From positions 1-9,831 of the forward strand of contig JANLFZ010000223.1 in NCBI GenBank assembly GCA_024653385.1: a DNA stretch of 9,831 nt. Direction: 5' to 3'. This DNA is from Thermoguttaceae bacterium (GTDB lineage: Bacteria > Planctomycetota > Planctomycetia > Pirellulales > Thermoguttaceae). Every line of letters begins with the position of its first letter. The first letter of the stretch is position 1. The position numbers were made by a program, and so were the translations under genes. Positions 1 through 7,535 of this stretch are shown here, piece after piece. The notes under the pieces were generated by a model, which had not been told where the DNA came from, made no database searches, and saw only the letters and a program-made list of their open reading frames with translations.

Positions 1-3000
1 GGAGCCTCCTTGCCTGGCGCGGCCGGCGCCTTGCCCGATTCACTGCGGCCCGAAAGGAACGTCAGCCCCAGCCACCGGAAGATGTAGTCGACGATGCTCG
101 TGGCCACGCGGATGTCGGGGTTGGTGGTGTAGCCCTGGGGCTCGAACCGGGTGTGCGAGAACTTGTTCACGTACACCTCCAGCGGCACGCCGTACTGGAG
201 GCTCATCGAGACCGCGGTGCCGAAGCAGTCCATCAGGCCGCCGATGGTGCTGCCCTCCTTGGCCATCGTGATGAACAGCTCGCCCGGCCGGCCATCGGGG
301 TAAAGACCCACGGTGATGTACCCCTCGTGCCCGTTGACGCTGAACTTGTGGGTGATCGACTGCCGGGTGTCGGGCAGGCGTTCGCGGCGCGGTGCGGGGA
401 GGGCCTTGTCGGTCTTGTCGGCCTCCGCCTTGGTCGACAGGGGCTGGATCTCCTTCGACCCATCGCGGTAGACCGCCAGGGCCTTCAGGCCCAGTTTCCA
501 GCCTTCGAGAAAGGCCCCGGCGATGTCTTGCGGGGTGCAGTCCTTGGGCATATTGACGGTCTTCGAGATGGCGCCCGAAAGGAAAGGCTGCGCGGCGGCC
601 ATCATCAGGACGTGGGCACGCCACGGGATGTACCGCGTGCCGCCCGGCGGCTGGAACGCGCAATCGAAGACGGGCAGGTGTTCGGGCTTGAGTTCGGGCG
701 CCCCCTCGATCGTGTCGTGCGTGTTGATGTACTCGACGATCGAGGCCACCTGCTGGTCGGTATAGCCCAAGGTCGCCAGGGCCAAGGGCACGGTCTGGTT
801 GACGATCTTCATCACGCCGCCGCCGGCAAGCTGCTTGTACTTGACCAGGGCGATGTCGGGCTCGATGCCGGTGGTGTCGCAATCCATCATGAAGCTGATC
901 GTGCCGGTCGGCGCGAGCACCGTCGCTTGCGCGTTGCGGAACCCGTAGCGGCGGCCCTCGGTCAGCACCTCGTCCCAGACCTTGCGCGCCGCCTGCTTGA
1001 GGTAGTCGGGGCAGTGTTGGATCTGTTCCTGCTTCTCCCAGTGCATCTCCATCACGCGGAGCATCGGCGCGCGGTTCTGGTCGAAGGCCTCGAACGGCCC
1101 CACCGCGGCGGCCAGTTCGGCGCTGGTGCGGCACGCGGCCCCGTGCATCAGGGCCGTCACGGCGCTACACAGGCCGCGGGCCTCGTCGGAGTCGTACGGC
1201 AACCCGGCCGCCATGATCAGGCTCCCCAGGTTCGAGTACCCCAGCCCGATCGGCCGGAAGCGGTGGCTGTTGGCGGCGATTCTGGCCGTGGGATAGCTGG
1301 CGTGGTCGACGAGGATTTCCTGGGCAATGAAGGTTATCCGGCAGGCGGCCATGAAGCGCTCGGCGTCGAAGGCGCCGTCCTCGCGGCGGAACTTCATCAG
1401 GTTGACGCTGGCCAGGTTGCAGGCCGAGTCGTCAAGGAACATGTACTCCGAGCAATTGTGGACCACGATGCCGTTGGCGACGAAGTGGTTCGTCGCGGGC
1501 TCGGTGAGGTCGTAGACGTCCTCCTCACCGCAGAAAGTCAGCGAGGCCACGCGGTCGGCGAACTCGTCCCGGTAGGCCGCGACGTGCCGATTCAGTTCCG
1601 ACAGGCGCTGGGCTTTCGGGCTTTCGGGCAGGAAGCCGATTTGACGCTCGAAGACAATCCGCGACTGGCGCGAAATCCGCAGCGAGTGGACCTGTTCGAC
1701 GGGATATTCCTTCATCCCGCCCTTCCCGTCGGGAAGCACCGCGGTGTGGGCGCCGAGCGCCCGGCGGTGCTCGTAGAGTTTCGCCTTGATGCCGAACCCC
1801 AGAAGCAAGAGTTGCACCTGCCGAAGCAGCTCGAGGCTCGTGCTGTCCAGGGCCACGTACTGCGACTTCCCGCCGTAGTCGGCCACGGTGCCGTCGGTCG
1901 TGAAGAGCCCGCGAAGAATCGCCGCCTGGCTTGGGCGGTCGAGGCCGAAGACCTTGTCGTGGAATCGCTTGGCCTTCGATCCGGCGTCCAGCACGGCGTA
2001 CTCGCCTAGCTTCTGCAGGACGCGGCCGACGCTCGTGCCCACGCCAAGCGTCGTCGCCGTCTGCCGAACGGCCGTGGCACGAAGGGATCGGCCGTCCTCG
2101 GTCTCGAGCCATCGCTTGCACTGATCGATATTGCCGCGGAGCCGCTCAGCCACGTCGGCTTCGTCACGGCCCAAAGTCACGAACAGGAAGTCCTCGTCCT
2201 GCCCGTGAGTAATACAACCGTCTCCCAGCGCGGCGCCCAGCAGTTCACCGAACGCCTCGGGAACGAAGTCGCGGCCGAAACCGGGTTTTTCAAGTTTCAG
2301 CACGTCGTCGACGGTCAATTGCGCTGCCGGGACATCGCCTCGGTTCAAGGTGTAGACCGGGTGATCGGCGGTCAGACGCACGGTATAGCCGCTGCGGGTC
2401 CTCAGTTCGTACACGGGTTTGCGGCCTGTCCTGAAGATCCGGTCCACGAGGGACAACTTCCCTTGACCGTTGACGATCTCGGCCGCCTGTCCGACGAGAT
2501 CGCGGATGCGGCGATAACCGTCCCCCGTGGCCACCAGGGTGTCGCCCGTGACGCACGGGTTCGACGCATTGATCCGCCCCGAGTTGGGGCACGTGTGCCA
2601 GCGATTGATCGTCGTGTCGTATTGCACGCCCGGGTCGCCGCAAGCCCAGGCGGCCTTGGCCATCTTCTCGAACATCTCGCGGGCGCGGTGCGTGGGGCCC
2701 TCGCGGGTCGGATCGGTGACCCAGTGCGTGGTCCACGGGCCGTCGGCCTCGACCGCCCGCATGAACTCGTCGGTCACGCGCACCGACAGGTTCGCGTTCT
2801 GGTAGAGCACCGTGGCGTAGGCCTCGTCGGGTTTGTAGCCGGCGCGGATCAGGGCGCGGGCCTTTTCTTCTTCCTTGTATTTGCACTCGATGAATTCGAG
2901 GATGTCGGGGTGCGTGACCTTCAGCGACTGCATCTTGGCGGCCCGGCGGGTCTTGCCGCCGCTGCGCACGACCCCGGCGATCTGGTCGTACACGCGCATG

Positions 3001-3755
3001 AACGACAGCGGCCCCGAGGGCTTGCCCCCACCCGACAGCTTCTCGCGGTGCGAGCGCAACGTCGACAGATCGGTGCCGGTGCCCGAGCCGAACTTGAACA
3101 GCATGGCCTCGCTGCGGGCCAGCTCCATGATGTCTTCCATGTTGTCGGCCACGCTCTGGATGAAGCAGGCCGACGCCTGGGGGAACTCGTAGGGGTTTTC
3201 GGGCTGGCGGGCGCTTTGGGTGGTTGCGTCCCAATGCCAGTTGCACATCGCCCCCTTCACGCCGTAACAGTGGTACAGACCCACGTTGAACCACGCCGGC
3301 GAGTTGAACGAGACGTGTTGGTGCAGGCACAGCCAGGCCAGCTCGCGGTAGAACCGCTCGCCGTCGTCGGGCGTGGCGAAGTACCCATCCTGGAGTCCCC
3401 AGTCGGCGATGGTTCGGGCAACGCGGTGAATGAGCTGGCGCACGCTGCGTTCGCGTTCCGGAGTGCCGATTTCGCCGTAGAAGTACTTGCTGGCCACGAC
3501 GTTGGTGGCCAGTTGGCTCCACGTGGCGGGGATTTCGCAGTCGCGTTGTTCAAAAAGCGTCTCGCCGCTTTCGGTCTTGATGGCTGCCGTGCGGAGTTCC
3601 CAGGTCACGGTATCGAACGGGGACTCCACCTCGGGGGGGCAAAAGTACGCCTCGATGCTCAGGCCCTGGCGAGCCGTGATTGCCGACCTTCGGGCATATT
3701 CGTCGATCGGCGCGGCAACGCGTTGGGGGGCCTGTGAGTCTTTTTCCATTGGCAT
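1..3755 (-). CDS. nrdJ: Adenosylcobalamin-dependent (class II) ribonucleotide reductase, intein-interrupted, 3' end outside window
   Basis: The enzyme reduces ribonucleotides to deoxyribonucleotides in the cytosol, using an adenosylcobalamin-generated thiyl radical. The frame stays open from ATG 3755 to the left edge (1251 codons, 884 without the intein). Visible class II features: 'SACFIQ' with C197 (redox cysteine), N399-P400 then C768-S-E770 (split 'NPCSEY' loop; C768 is the expected radical cysteine), 'DDSACNLASVNL' with C779 (second redox cysteine, 11 residues after C768 as in family members), and 'APTGTIS' at residues 948-954. A C-terminal TSCPD-type domain follows ('HKFSVNGHEGYITVG', 'GGLMDCFGTA'). 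No ATP-cone is visible at the N-terminus. The window ends in a linker, so any Cys-rich tail is missing. The start is chosen because AAGGA (3764-3768) lies 8 nt upstream; an in-frame ATG at 3749 is a poorer fit. Paired NrdR-like boxes lie upstream. Identification is very secure. Confidence 0.96.
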   Translation of the reverse strand, partial: MPMEKDSQAPQRVAAPIDEYARRSAITARQGLSIEAYFCPPEVESPFDTVTWELRTAAIKTESGETLFEQRDCEIPATWSQLATNVVASKYFYGEIGTPERERSVRQLIHRVARTIADWGLQDGYFATPDDGERFYRELAWLCLHQHVSFNSPAWFNVGLYHCYGVKGAMCNWHWDATTQSARQPENPYEFPQASACFIQSVADNMEDIMELARSEAMLFKFGSGTGTDLSTLRSHREKLSGGGKPSGPLSFMRVYDQIAGVVRSGGKTRRAAKMQSLKVTHPDILEFIECKYKEEEKARALIRAGYKPDEAYATVLYQNANLSVRVTDEFMRAVEADGPWTTHWVTDPTREGPTHRAREMFEKMAKAAWACGDPGVQYDTTINRWHTCPNSGRINASNPCVTGDTLVATGDGYRRIRDLVGQAAEIVNGQGKLSLVDRIFRTGRKPVYELRTRSGYTVRLTADHPVYTLNRGDVPAAQLTVDDVLKLEKPGFGRDFVPEAFGELLGAALGDGCITHGQDEDFLFVTLGRDEADVAERLRGNIDQCKRWLETEDGRSLRATAVRQTATTLGVGTSVGRVLQKLGEYAVLDAGSKAKRFHDKVFGLDRPSQAAILRGLFTTDGTVADYGGKSQYVALDSTSLELLRQVQLLLLGFGIKAKLYEHRRALGAHTAVLPDGKGGMKEYPVEQVHSLRISRQSRIVFERQIGFLPESPKAQRLSELNRHVAAYRDEFADRVASLTFCGEEDVYDLTEPATNHFVANGIVVHNCSEYMFLDDSACNLASVNLMKFRREDGAFDAERFMAACRITFIAQEILVDHASYPTARIAANSHRFRPIGLGYSNLGSLIMAAGLPYDSDEARGLCSAVTALMHGAACRTSAELAAAVGPFEAFDQNRAPMLRVMEMHWEKQEQIQHCPDYLKQAARKVWDEVLTEGRRYGFRNAQATVLAPTGTISFMMDCDTTGIEPDIALVKYKQLAGGGVMKIVNQTVPLALATLGYTDQQVASIVEYINTHDTIEGAPELKPEHLPVFDCAFQPPGGTRYIPWRAHVLMMAAAQPFLSGAISKTVNMPKDCTPQDIAGAFLEGWKLGLKALAVYRDGSKEIQPLSTKAEADKTDKALPAPRRERLPDTRQSITHKFSVNGHEGYITVGLYPDGRPGELFITMAKEGSTIGGLMDCFGTAVSMSLQYGVPLEVYVNKFSHTRFEPQGYTTNPDIRVATSIVDYIFRWLGLTFLSGRSESGKAPAAPGKEA
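1455..2555 (-). mobile_element. Intein in NrdJ, with LAGLIDADG homing endonuclease
   Basis: These 367 in-frame residues separate N399-P400 from C768-S-E and are absent from the family consensus 'NPCSE', so they are read as a self-splicing intein. Splicing block A begins with C1 ('CVTGDTLVATGDG'). Block B is 'RLTADHPVYTL', with the TxxH pair T62/H65. Block F is 'DVYDLTEPATNHFVANG'. Block G ends 'IVVHN' with H366-N367, followed by +1 Cys (C768 of the precursor). All standard splicing residues are present: C1, block B His, penultimate His, terminal Asn and +1 Cys. Between blocks B and F lies an endonuclease-like segment with two LAGLIDADG-type motifs. Length is typical of a full, non-mini intein. 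Base composition resembles the host gene, which suggests long residence. Splicing is inferred from motifs, not shown. Confidence 0.95.
1626..2258 (-). other. Homing endonuclease domain inside the intein (two LAGLIDADG motifs)
   Basis: Intein residues about 100-310 hold the endonuclease module. The first dodecapeptide is 'ELLGAALGDG' (intein residues 104-113, acidic D112). The second is 'ILRGLFTTDG' (residues 213-222, acidic D221), followed by 'ALDSTSLELLRQVQLLL', typical of the helix after the second motif in DOD endonucleases. The metal-binding aspartates of both motifs are present and the frame is open, so the module could still cut an intein-free nrdJ allele and drive homing. Domain edges are approximate; activity is inferred. 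Confidence 0.8.
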
Positions 3756-3775
3756 GATCGCGATCCTTCTAGAAG
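3756..3775 (-). promoter_or_regulatory. nrdJ ribosome-binding site inside two abutting palindromes
   Basis: Read on the minus strand, AGAAGGA (3764-3770) is a good Shine-Dalgarno sequence 8 nt before ATG 3755 and decides the start. The 20 bp just upstream of the ATG consist of two perfect 10-bp palindromes side by side: CTTCTAGAAG (3766-3775), which overlaps the Shine-Dalgarno, and GATCGCGATC (3756-3765), which fills the spacer. They could bind a dimeric protein or fold weakly in the RNA; no regulator is recognised. Confidence 0.6.
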
Positions 3776-3805
3776 AGGTGGGCATCGCTCCGGATGCTAT
3801 ACTTT

Positions 3806-3833
3806 TGTATACGCTTTACCGTGCGTTCGTCAA
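3806..3833 (-). promoter_or_regulatory. Candidate promoter close to nrdJ
   Basis: On the minus strand TTGACG (3828-3833) and TATACA (3806-3811) are 16 bp apart, resembling sigma70 -35 and -10 elements. It would give a leader of roughly 45 nt. The -10 lies in the 14-bp inverted repeat TATAC-AAAA-GTATA (3798-3811). It is an alternative to the promoters farther upstream; sequence match alone supports it. Confidence 0.3.
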
Positions 3834-3898
3834 CGCCTCCTGCACGAGAACCATCTCCCGCCCCCGAGCCGAAGTCGTTCGACCGACATCCTCGAATG

Positions 3899-3926
3899 AG
3901 GGGTTCAGAGAAAGCGATATACCCCT
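3899..3926 (-). other. Possible stem-loop at the 5' end of the nrdJ leader
   Basis: AGGGGT and ACCCCT (plus-strand 3899-3904 and 3921-3926) are exact reverse complements separated by 16 nt. They would form a 6-bp stem at the very start of an RNA made from the promoter at 3931-3958. There is no U-tract after it, so it is not a terminator. Its role is unknown and it may be chance. Confidence 0.3.
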
Positions 3927-3937
3927 ATATATTGTAG
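3922..3937 (-). promoter_or_regulatory. NrdR box 1 upstream of nrdJ
   Basis: The plus-strand 16-mer CCCCTATATATTGTAG matches the ten core positions C-W-A-T-A-T-A-T-W-G of the NrdR box consensus (acaCwAtATaTwGtgt). NrdR is the ATP-cone transcriptional repressor of bacterial nrd genes and binds pairs of such boxes. This site covers the -10 element TACAAT of the candidate nrdJ promoter, so binding would block transcription. The outer bases of the consensus are poorly conserved. Confidence 0.7.
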
Positions 3938-3958
3938 TTGATGCCCTTGTGACCACAA
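3931..3958 (-). promoter_or_regulatory. Candidate nrdJ promoter covered by both NrdR boxes
   Basis: On the minus strand TTGTGG (3953-3958) and TACAAT (3931-3936, 5 of 6 to TATAAT) are 16 bp apart. The -35 lies in NrdR box 2 and the -10 in NrdR box 1, the geometry expected for simple repression. Transcription would start near 3924 and give a leader of about 170 nt before the ATG. The -35 is a weak match. Confidence 0.45.
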
Positions 3959-3968
3959 CATACAGGTG
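3953..3968 (-). promoter_or_regulatory. NrdR box 2 upstream of nrdJ
   Basis: The plus-strand 16-mer CCACAACATACAGGTG matches 10 of 16 positions of the NrdR box consensus, including the key C at position 4, the central ATA and the G at position 13. It begins exactly 31 bp from box 1, three helical turns, which is a usual spacing for paired NrdR boxes. The match alone is moderate; the spacing to a much better box makes it credible. Confidence 0.55.
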
Positions 3969-3978
3969 CCACGGAACA

Positions 3979-4006
3979 AGTCTAGCCGCTTTCCGACGCT
4001 CGTCAA
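3979..4006 (-). promoter_or_regulatory. Candidate upstream nrdJ promoter
   Basis: On the minus strand TTGACG (4001-4006, 5 of 6 to TTGACA) and TAGACT (3979-3984, 4 of 6 to TATAAT) are 16 bp apart. A start near 3972 would place both NrdR boxes just downstream, where they could also repress. It competes with the 3931-3958 candidate. Confidence 0.4.
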
Positions 4007-4323
4007 CAAGCGTTTTCGATTCATTCGCAATTCGTTCGCGGAGTGTAAGTTAAGTTAAGGGGTGCGTGCTGGCGCGAGTCGGGCGCACCACCTGCCGAAT
4101 CACCGTAAAGCCAAGTGCGCCAAAAGCTTCGGAAATTCCCACGCGCATGGCTACCCGCGCCCGGCCCAACGTTAGTTTCAAGAAAAGAATCCGAAGCCAG
4201 TTGCCGGAGACTGGGCAACCAAGCGAGACAGGGCAATTCGTGATTGGGCATGACAGATGAGATGGGCGGACTGGGACAGCAAGGCAACGCCGCCTGCCCG
4301 ACCTCTCGGCCCGCGAACAGGCA
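4007..4323. other. Gene-free part of the nrdJ/transporter divergent region
   Basis: No convincing gene is seen on either strand. The open frames here (up to 88 codons on the minus strand) lack a ribosome-binding site and any recognisable motif. It holds a short TAAGT-TAAGT-TAAGG iteration (4046-4060), a weak GGTGCG/CGCACC inverted repeat (4061-4066 and 4084-4089), and TTGGGCA/TGCCCAA arms 74 bp apart (4244-4250 and 4325-4331). No tRNA-like or riboswitch-like fold was recognised. Confidence 0.5.
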
Positions 4324-4352
4324 TTGCCCAACAGGATTGCTCGCCCTAGACT
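4324..4352 (+). promoter_or_regulatory. Candidate promoter of the EamA transporter
   Basis: TTGCCC (4324-4329) and TAGACT (4347-4352) are 17 bp apart and each matches 4 of 6 bases of the sigma70 elements. A start near 4359 would leave a leader of about 54 nt before ATG 4413. The evidence is spacing and motif only. Confidence 0.35.
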
Positions 4353-4412
4353 GGGACTTTTACTGCCACGCCACGCCCTTCGTCCGCCACGCGCCCACCT
4401 CCAGGATCCATC

Positions 4413-5306
4413 ATGACAGGGCTTCCGGTCGGCCAAGGCGCCGCCATCGCCACGGCCGTCCTTTGGACACTCTCGGCGTTGGCGTGGACGGCTGCCGGCC
4501 GGCAGATCGGGGCCCTCGCGGTCAGTTTTCTGCGCCTGGTCATCGCGTGTCTGTTGCTGGCCGCTCACGGCCAGATCGTGCGCGGACGATGGTTGCCAAC
4601 CGACGCGGACGCTTCGACATGGGCGCTGTTGGGGATCTCGGGCGTGTTGGGGTTCTTTCTCTCGGACCTCTGCTTGCTAAAGGCATTCCTGCTGATCGGC
4701 CCGCGGCGCTCGCTCTTGATCCAGTCGTTGGTTCCGCCCATCGCGGCGGTCGTCTCGTGGCTCTGCTTGGACGATGCCTTGACGCCGCGGCACTGGCTGG
4801 CAATGGGGGTGACCATTGCCGGGGTGGCCTGGGTGATTCTCGACCGCGCCGACGGGCAAGCGTGCTCGGAAGCAGAGCGTCGGCGGGGTACCGGCTTGGC
4901 CTTGGTTGCCGCGGTTGCCCAGGCCGTCGGTTTCGTCTTGACGAAACAGGGGTTGGGCGACTACGACCCCGTGGCCGCCACCTTCGTCCGAATTCTCGGG
5001 GCGATGGGAGGGTACGTGCTGTTGGTCACCGCGCTGGGGCGTTGGCACGCCATGTGGAGGGCGTGCAAACAGGCTCGGGCCATGGCCGTCGTGGCCCTCG
5101 GGGCGCTGGTGGGGCCGTTTCTCGGCGTGGTCTTCTCGCTCGTCGCCCTGCGGTACTGTCCGGCGGGCGTGGCCACCACGATCTTCAGCACGACGCCCGT
5201 GCTCATCCTGCCGTTTGCCATCCTGGTGCACCGCGAACGTGTCACCGCGCGGGCCCTTGCCGGGGCCGCGGTGGCCGTGCTGGGCGTCGGTCTGTTGGCC
5301 ACGTAG
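4413..5306 (+). CDS. EamA/DMT superfamily membrane transporter
   Basis: This 297-residue inner-membrane protein is rich in hydrophobic helices and built as two EamA repeats, about residues 9-144 and 160-297, consistent with the ten-helix drug/metabolite transporter fold. Typical features are a loop rich in charged residues between the halves (about 144-160, 'DRADGQACSEAERRRG'), 'LVPPIAAVVSWL' in the first repeat, and 'ATTIFSTTPVLILPFAILV' followed by 'HRERVTARALAGAAVAVLG' in the second; these are the repeat-ending E/R plus Gly-rich helices seen in the family. Length is normal. AGGA at 4403-4406, 6 nt before the ATG, supports the start. It is divergent from nrdJ and convergent with the 76-residue gene (26-nt gap). 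Substrate cannot be told; family members export amino acids, metabolites or drugs. Confidence 0.92.
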   Translation: MTGLPVGQGAAIATAVLWTLSALAWTAAGRQIGALAVSFLRLVIACLLLAAHGQIVRGRWLPTDADASTWALLGISGVLGFFLSDLCLLKAFLLIGPRRSLLIQSLVPPIAAVVSWLCLDDALTPRHWLAMGVTIAGVAWVILDRADGQACSEAERRRGTGLALVAAVAQAVGFVLTKQGLGDYDPVAATFVRILGAMGGYVLLVTALGRWHAMWRACKQARAMAVVALGALVGPFLGVVFSLVALRYCPAGVATTIFSTTPVLILPFAILVHRERVTARALAGAAVAVLGVGLLAT

Positions 5307-5332
5307 GACCTGCCGCCACGGTGGGCTGGGCG

Positions 5333-5563
5333 CTAATGGATGTCTTGCCAGCGGGTCGTGACGCGCGCGGTTCGGACCTCGATCTCCTTCACGCCGAGTT
5401 TTCTCAGTTCCTCGGTCAATTCGGGTTCGGTTTGAAGGTCATCCCTCCAGACCGCGACTTTTTTTTCCGCGGGAAGGCTTTCCACGCGGAACTTCCGCTT
5501 GACCACCTCCGATAGCTTGTCCCACGGCGAAATCACGGCCACCAGGCGTTCAGCGTCGCTCAT
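5333..5563 (-). CDS. Hypothetical protein, 76 residues
   Basis: This small protein is not recognised. It starts at ATG 5563 ('MSDAERLVAVISPWDKLSEV') with a purine-rich GGGGAAGGG stretch about 3-11 nt upstream as a possible ribosome-binding site, and ends 'RVTTRWQDIH'. It is highly charged, with no signal peptide or membrane segment. The middle and C-terminal parts ('ELTEELRKLGVKEIEVRTA') suggest a mixed alpha/beta fold. Codon choice is GC-ending like its neighbours, which supports true coding. It lies 103 bp downstream of the helicase on the same strand, so it may be co-transcribed with it, although a weak TTGACG element (5649-5654 on the plus strand, as CGTCAA) could give it its own promoter. 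Function is unknown. Confidence 0.65.
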   Translation of the reverse strand: MSDAERLVAVISPWDKLSEVVKRKFRVESLPAEKKVAVWRDDLQTEPELTEELRKLGVKEIEVRTARVTTRWQDIH

Positions 5564-5666
5564 AAGCCCTTCCCCGTTCCCTAAAGGGTAGCGCGGCGAG
5601 ACCTCTGGAGAAACATACTGTTCCACCCTATTGTGGCCGGCCCAGTGCGTCAAGAGCGGGTCGGCC

Positions 5667-7092
<1,426 letters not shown>

Positions 7093-7117
7093 AACTCGCC
7101 GCTGGTCGATCTACGGA

Positions 7118-7146
7118 ATTATCGTCCCGGCCGACTCTGTGAACAA
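7118..7146 (-). promoter_or_regulatory. Candidate helicase promoter
   Basis: On the minus strand TTGTTC (7141-7146) and GATAAT (7118-7123, 5 of 6 to TATAAT) are 17 bp apart. A start near 7111 would leave a leader of roughly 20 nt before ATG 7092. Support is by motif and spacing. Confidence 0.4.
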
Positions 7147-7222
7147 GAGTATAGATTCTGTCGGTCCTTTCTAGCGGCGTCGTCTGGGGCCGAGCCTCAA
7201 GAGAACTCGATCCGCCGTTCGG

Positions 7223-7257
7223 TGCGCAAGTCTTTTGCGCATAGCCATTTAAGCTAT
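7223..7257. repeat. Two adjacent inverted repeats between helicase and exporter
   Basis: TGCGCAA and TTGCGCA (7223-7229 and 7235-7241) form a perfect 7-bp inverted repeat with a 5-nt loop. Overlapping it by one base, ATAGC and GCTAT (7241-7245 and 7253-7257) form a second with a 7-nt loop. There is no T-run on either side, so they are not clear intrinsic terminators. They may be an operator or an RNA fold in the divergent control region. Confidence 0.4.
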
Positions 7258-7295
7258 TGCCACGATCTGGAATGCCTCACAGGGGGGGGCGTGGG

Positions 7296-7315
7296 GTTGC
7301 CGCTTCGGCAGCAAC
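7296..7315 (+). repeat. Hairpin with a TTCG tetraloop
   Basis: Arms 7296-7303 (GTTGCCGC) and 7308-7315 (GCAGCAAC) pair over 8 positions with one C-A mismatch around a C(TTCG)G loop, a very stable RNA loop type. An eight-G run lies just before it (7282-7289). No T-tract follows, and it is well upstream of the candidate exporter promoter. The rest of 7147-7438 shows no gene that can be supported. Confidence 0.4.
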
Positions 7316-7438
7316 TTGAATCGGCCAAGCTGGATAATGATTCTGAGAGACGCCGCGGGCGCGATGGGCGAAATGTGCCTGGTCCCAACGGGGGTCAATG
7401 TCACCCCATCCCCACGTTCTCGTGGTCGGCGGGGCAGG

Positions 7439-7467
7439 TGGCCAAGAGCCGTGAAGGCAGGTAGAAT
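7439..7467 (+). promoter_or_regulatory. Candidate promoter of the RND/MMPL exporter
   Basis: TGGCCA (7439-7444, 4 of 6) and TAGAAT (7462-7467, 5 of 6) are 17 bp apart. A start near 7474 would give a leader of about 60 nt. The exporter ATG has no strong Shine-Dalgarno sequence. Weak support. Confidence 0.3.
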
Positions 7468-7535
7468 AAGGACTTTCGTCCGCGTCGGGCGGGAGAACTC
7501 CAGCGTGGGGCGATTGCGAGACGACGAACGAGTTT

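Noticed and set aside
153..2009. Very long plus-strand open frame opposite nrdJ (618 codons)
   Set aside because: Its translation shows no recognisable domain, is rich in Arg, Gly, Val and His as expected of an antisense frame in GC-rich DNA, and lies opposite a clearly conserved enzyme.
2205..3737. Second long plus-strand open frame opposite nrdJ (510 codons)
   Set aside because: Same reason: an antisense shadow of nrdJ, with no ribosome-binding site or motif support.
3756..3920. Cobalamin riboswitch in the nrdJ leader
   Set aside because: It would make sense for a B12 enzyme, but I see no B12-box-like or GCCACTG-type core. A covariance model search of the leader would settle it.
3487..4287. 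Small open frames in the nrdJ/transporter gap (3487-4053 plus, 4066-4260 plus, 4021-4287 minus)
   Set aside because: They overlap the promoter and NrdR sites or have no ribosome-binding site, lack conserved motifs and differ from the neighbours in composition.
5307..5332. Shared terminator between the convergent transporter and 76-residue genes
   Set aside because: The 26-bp gap has only a short CCAC/GTGG pairing with no usable loop and no T-run.
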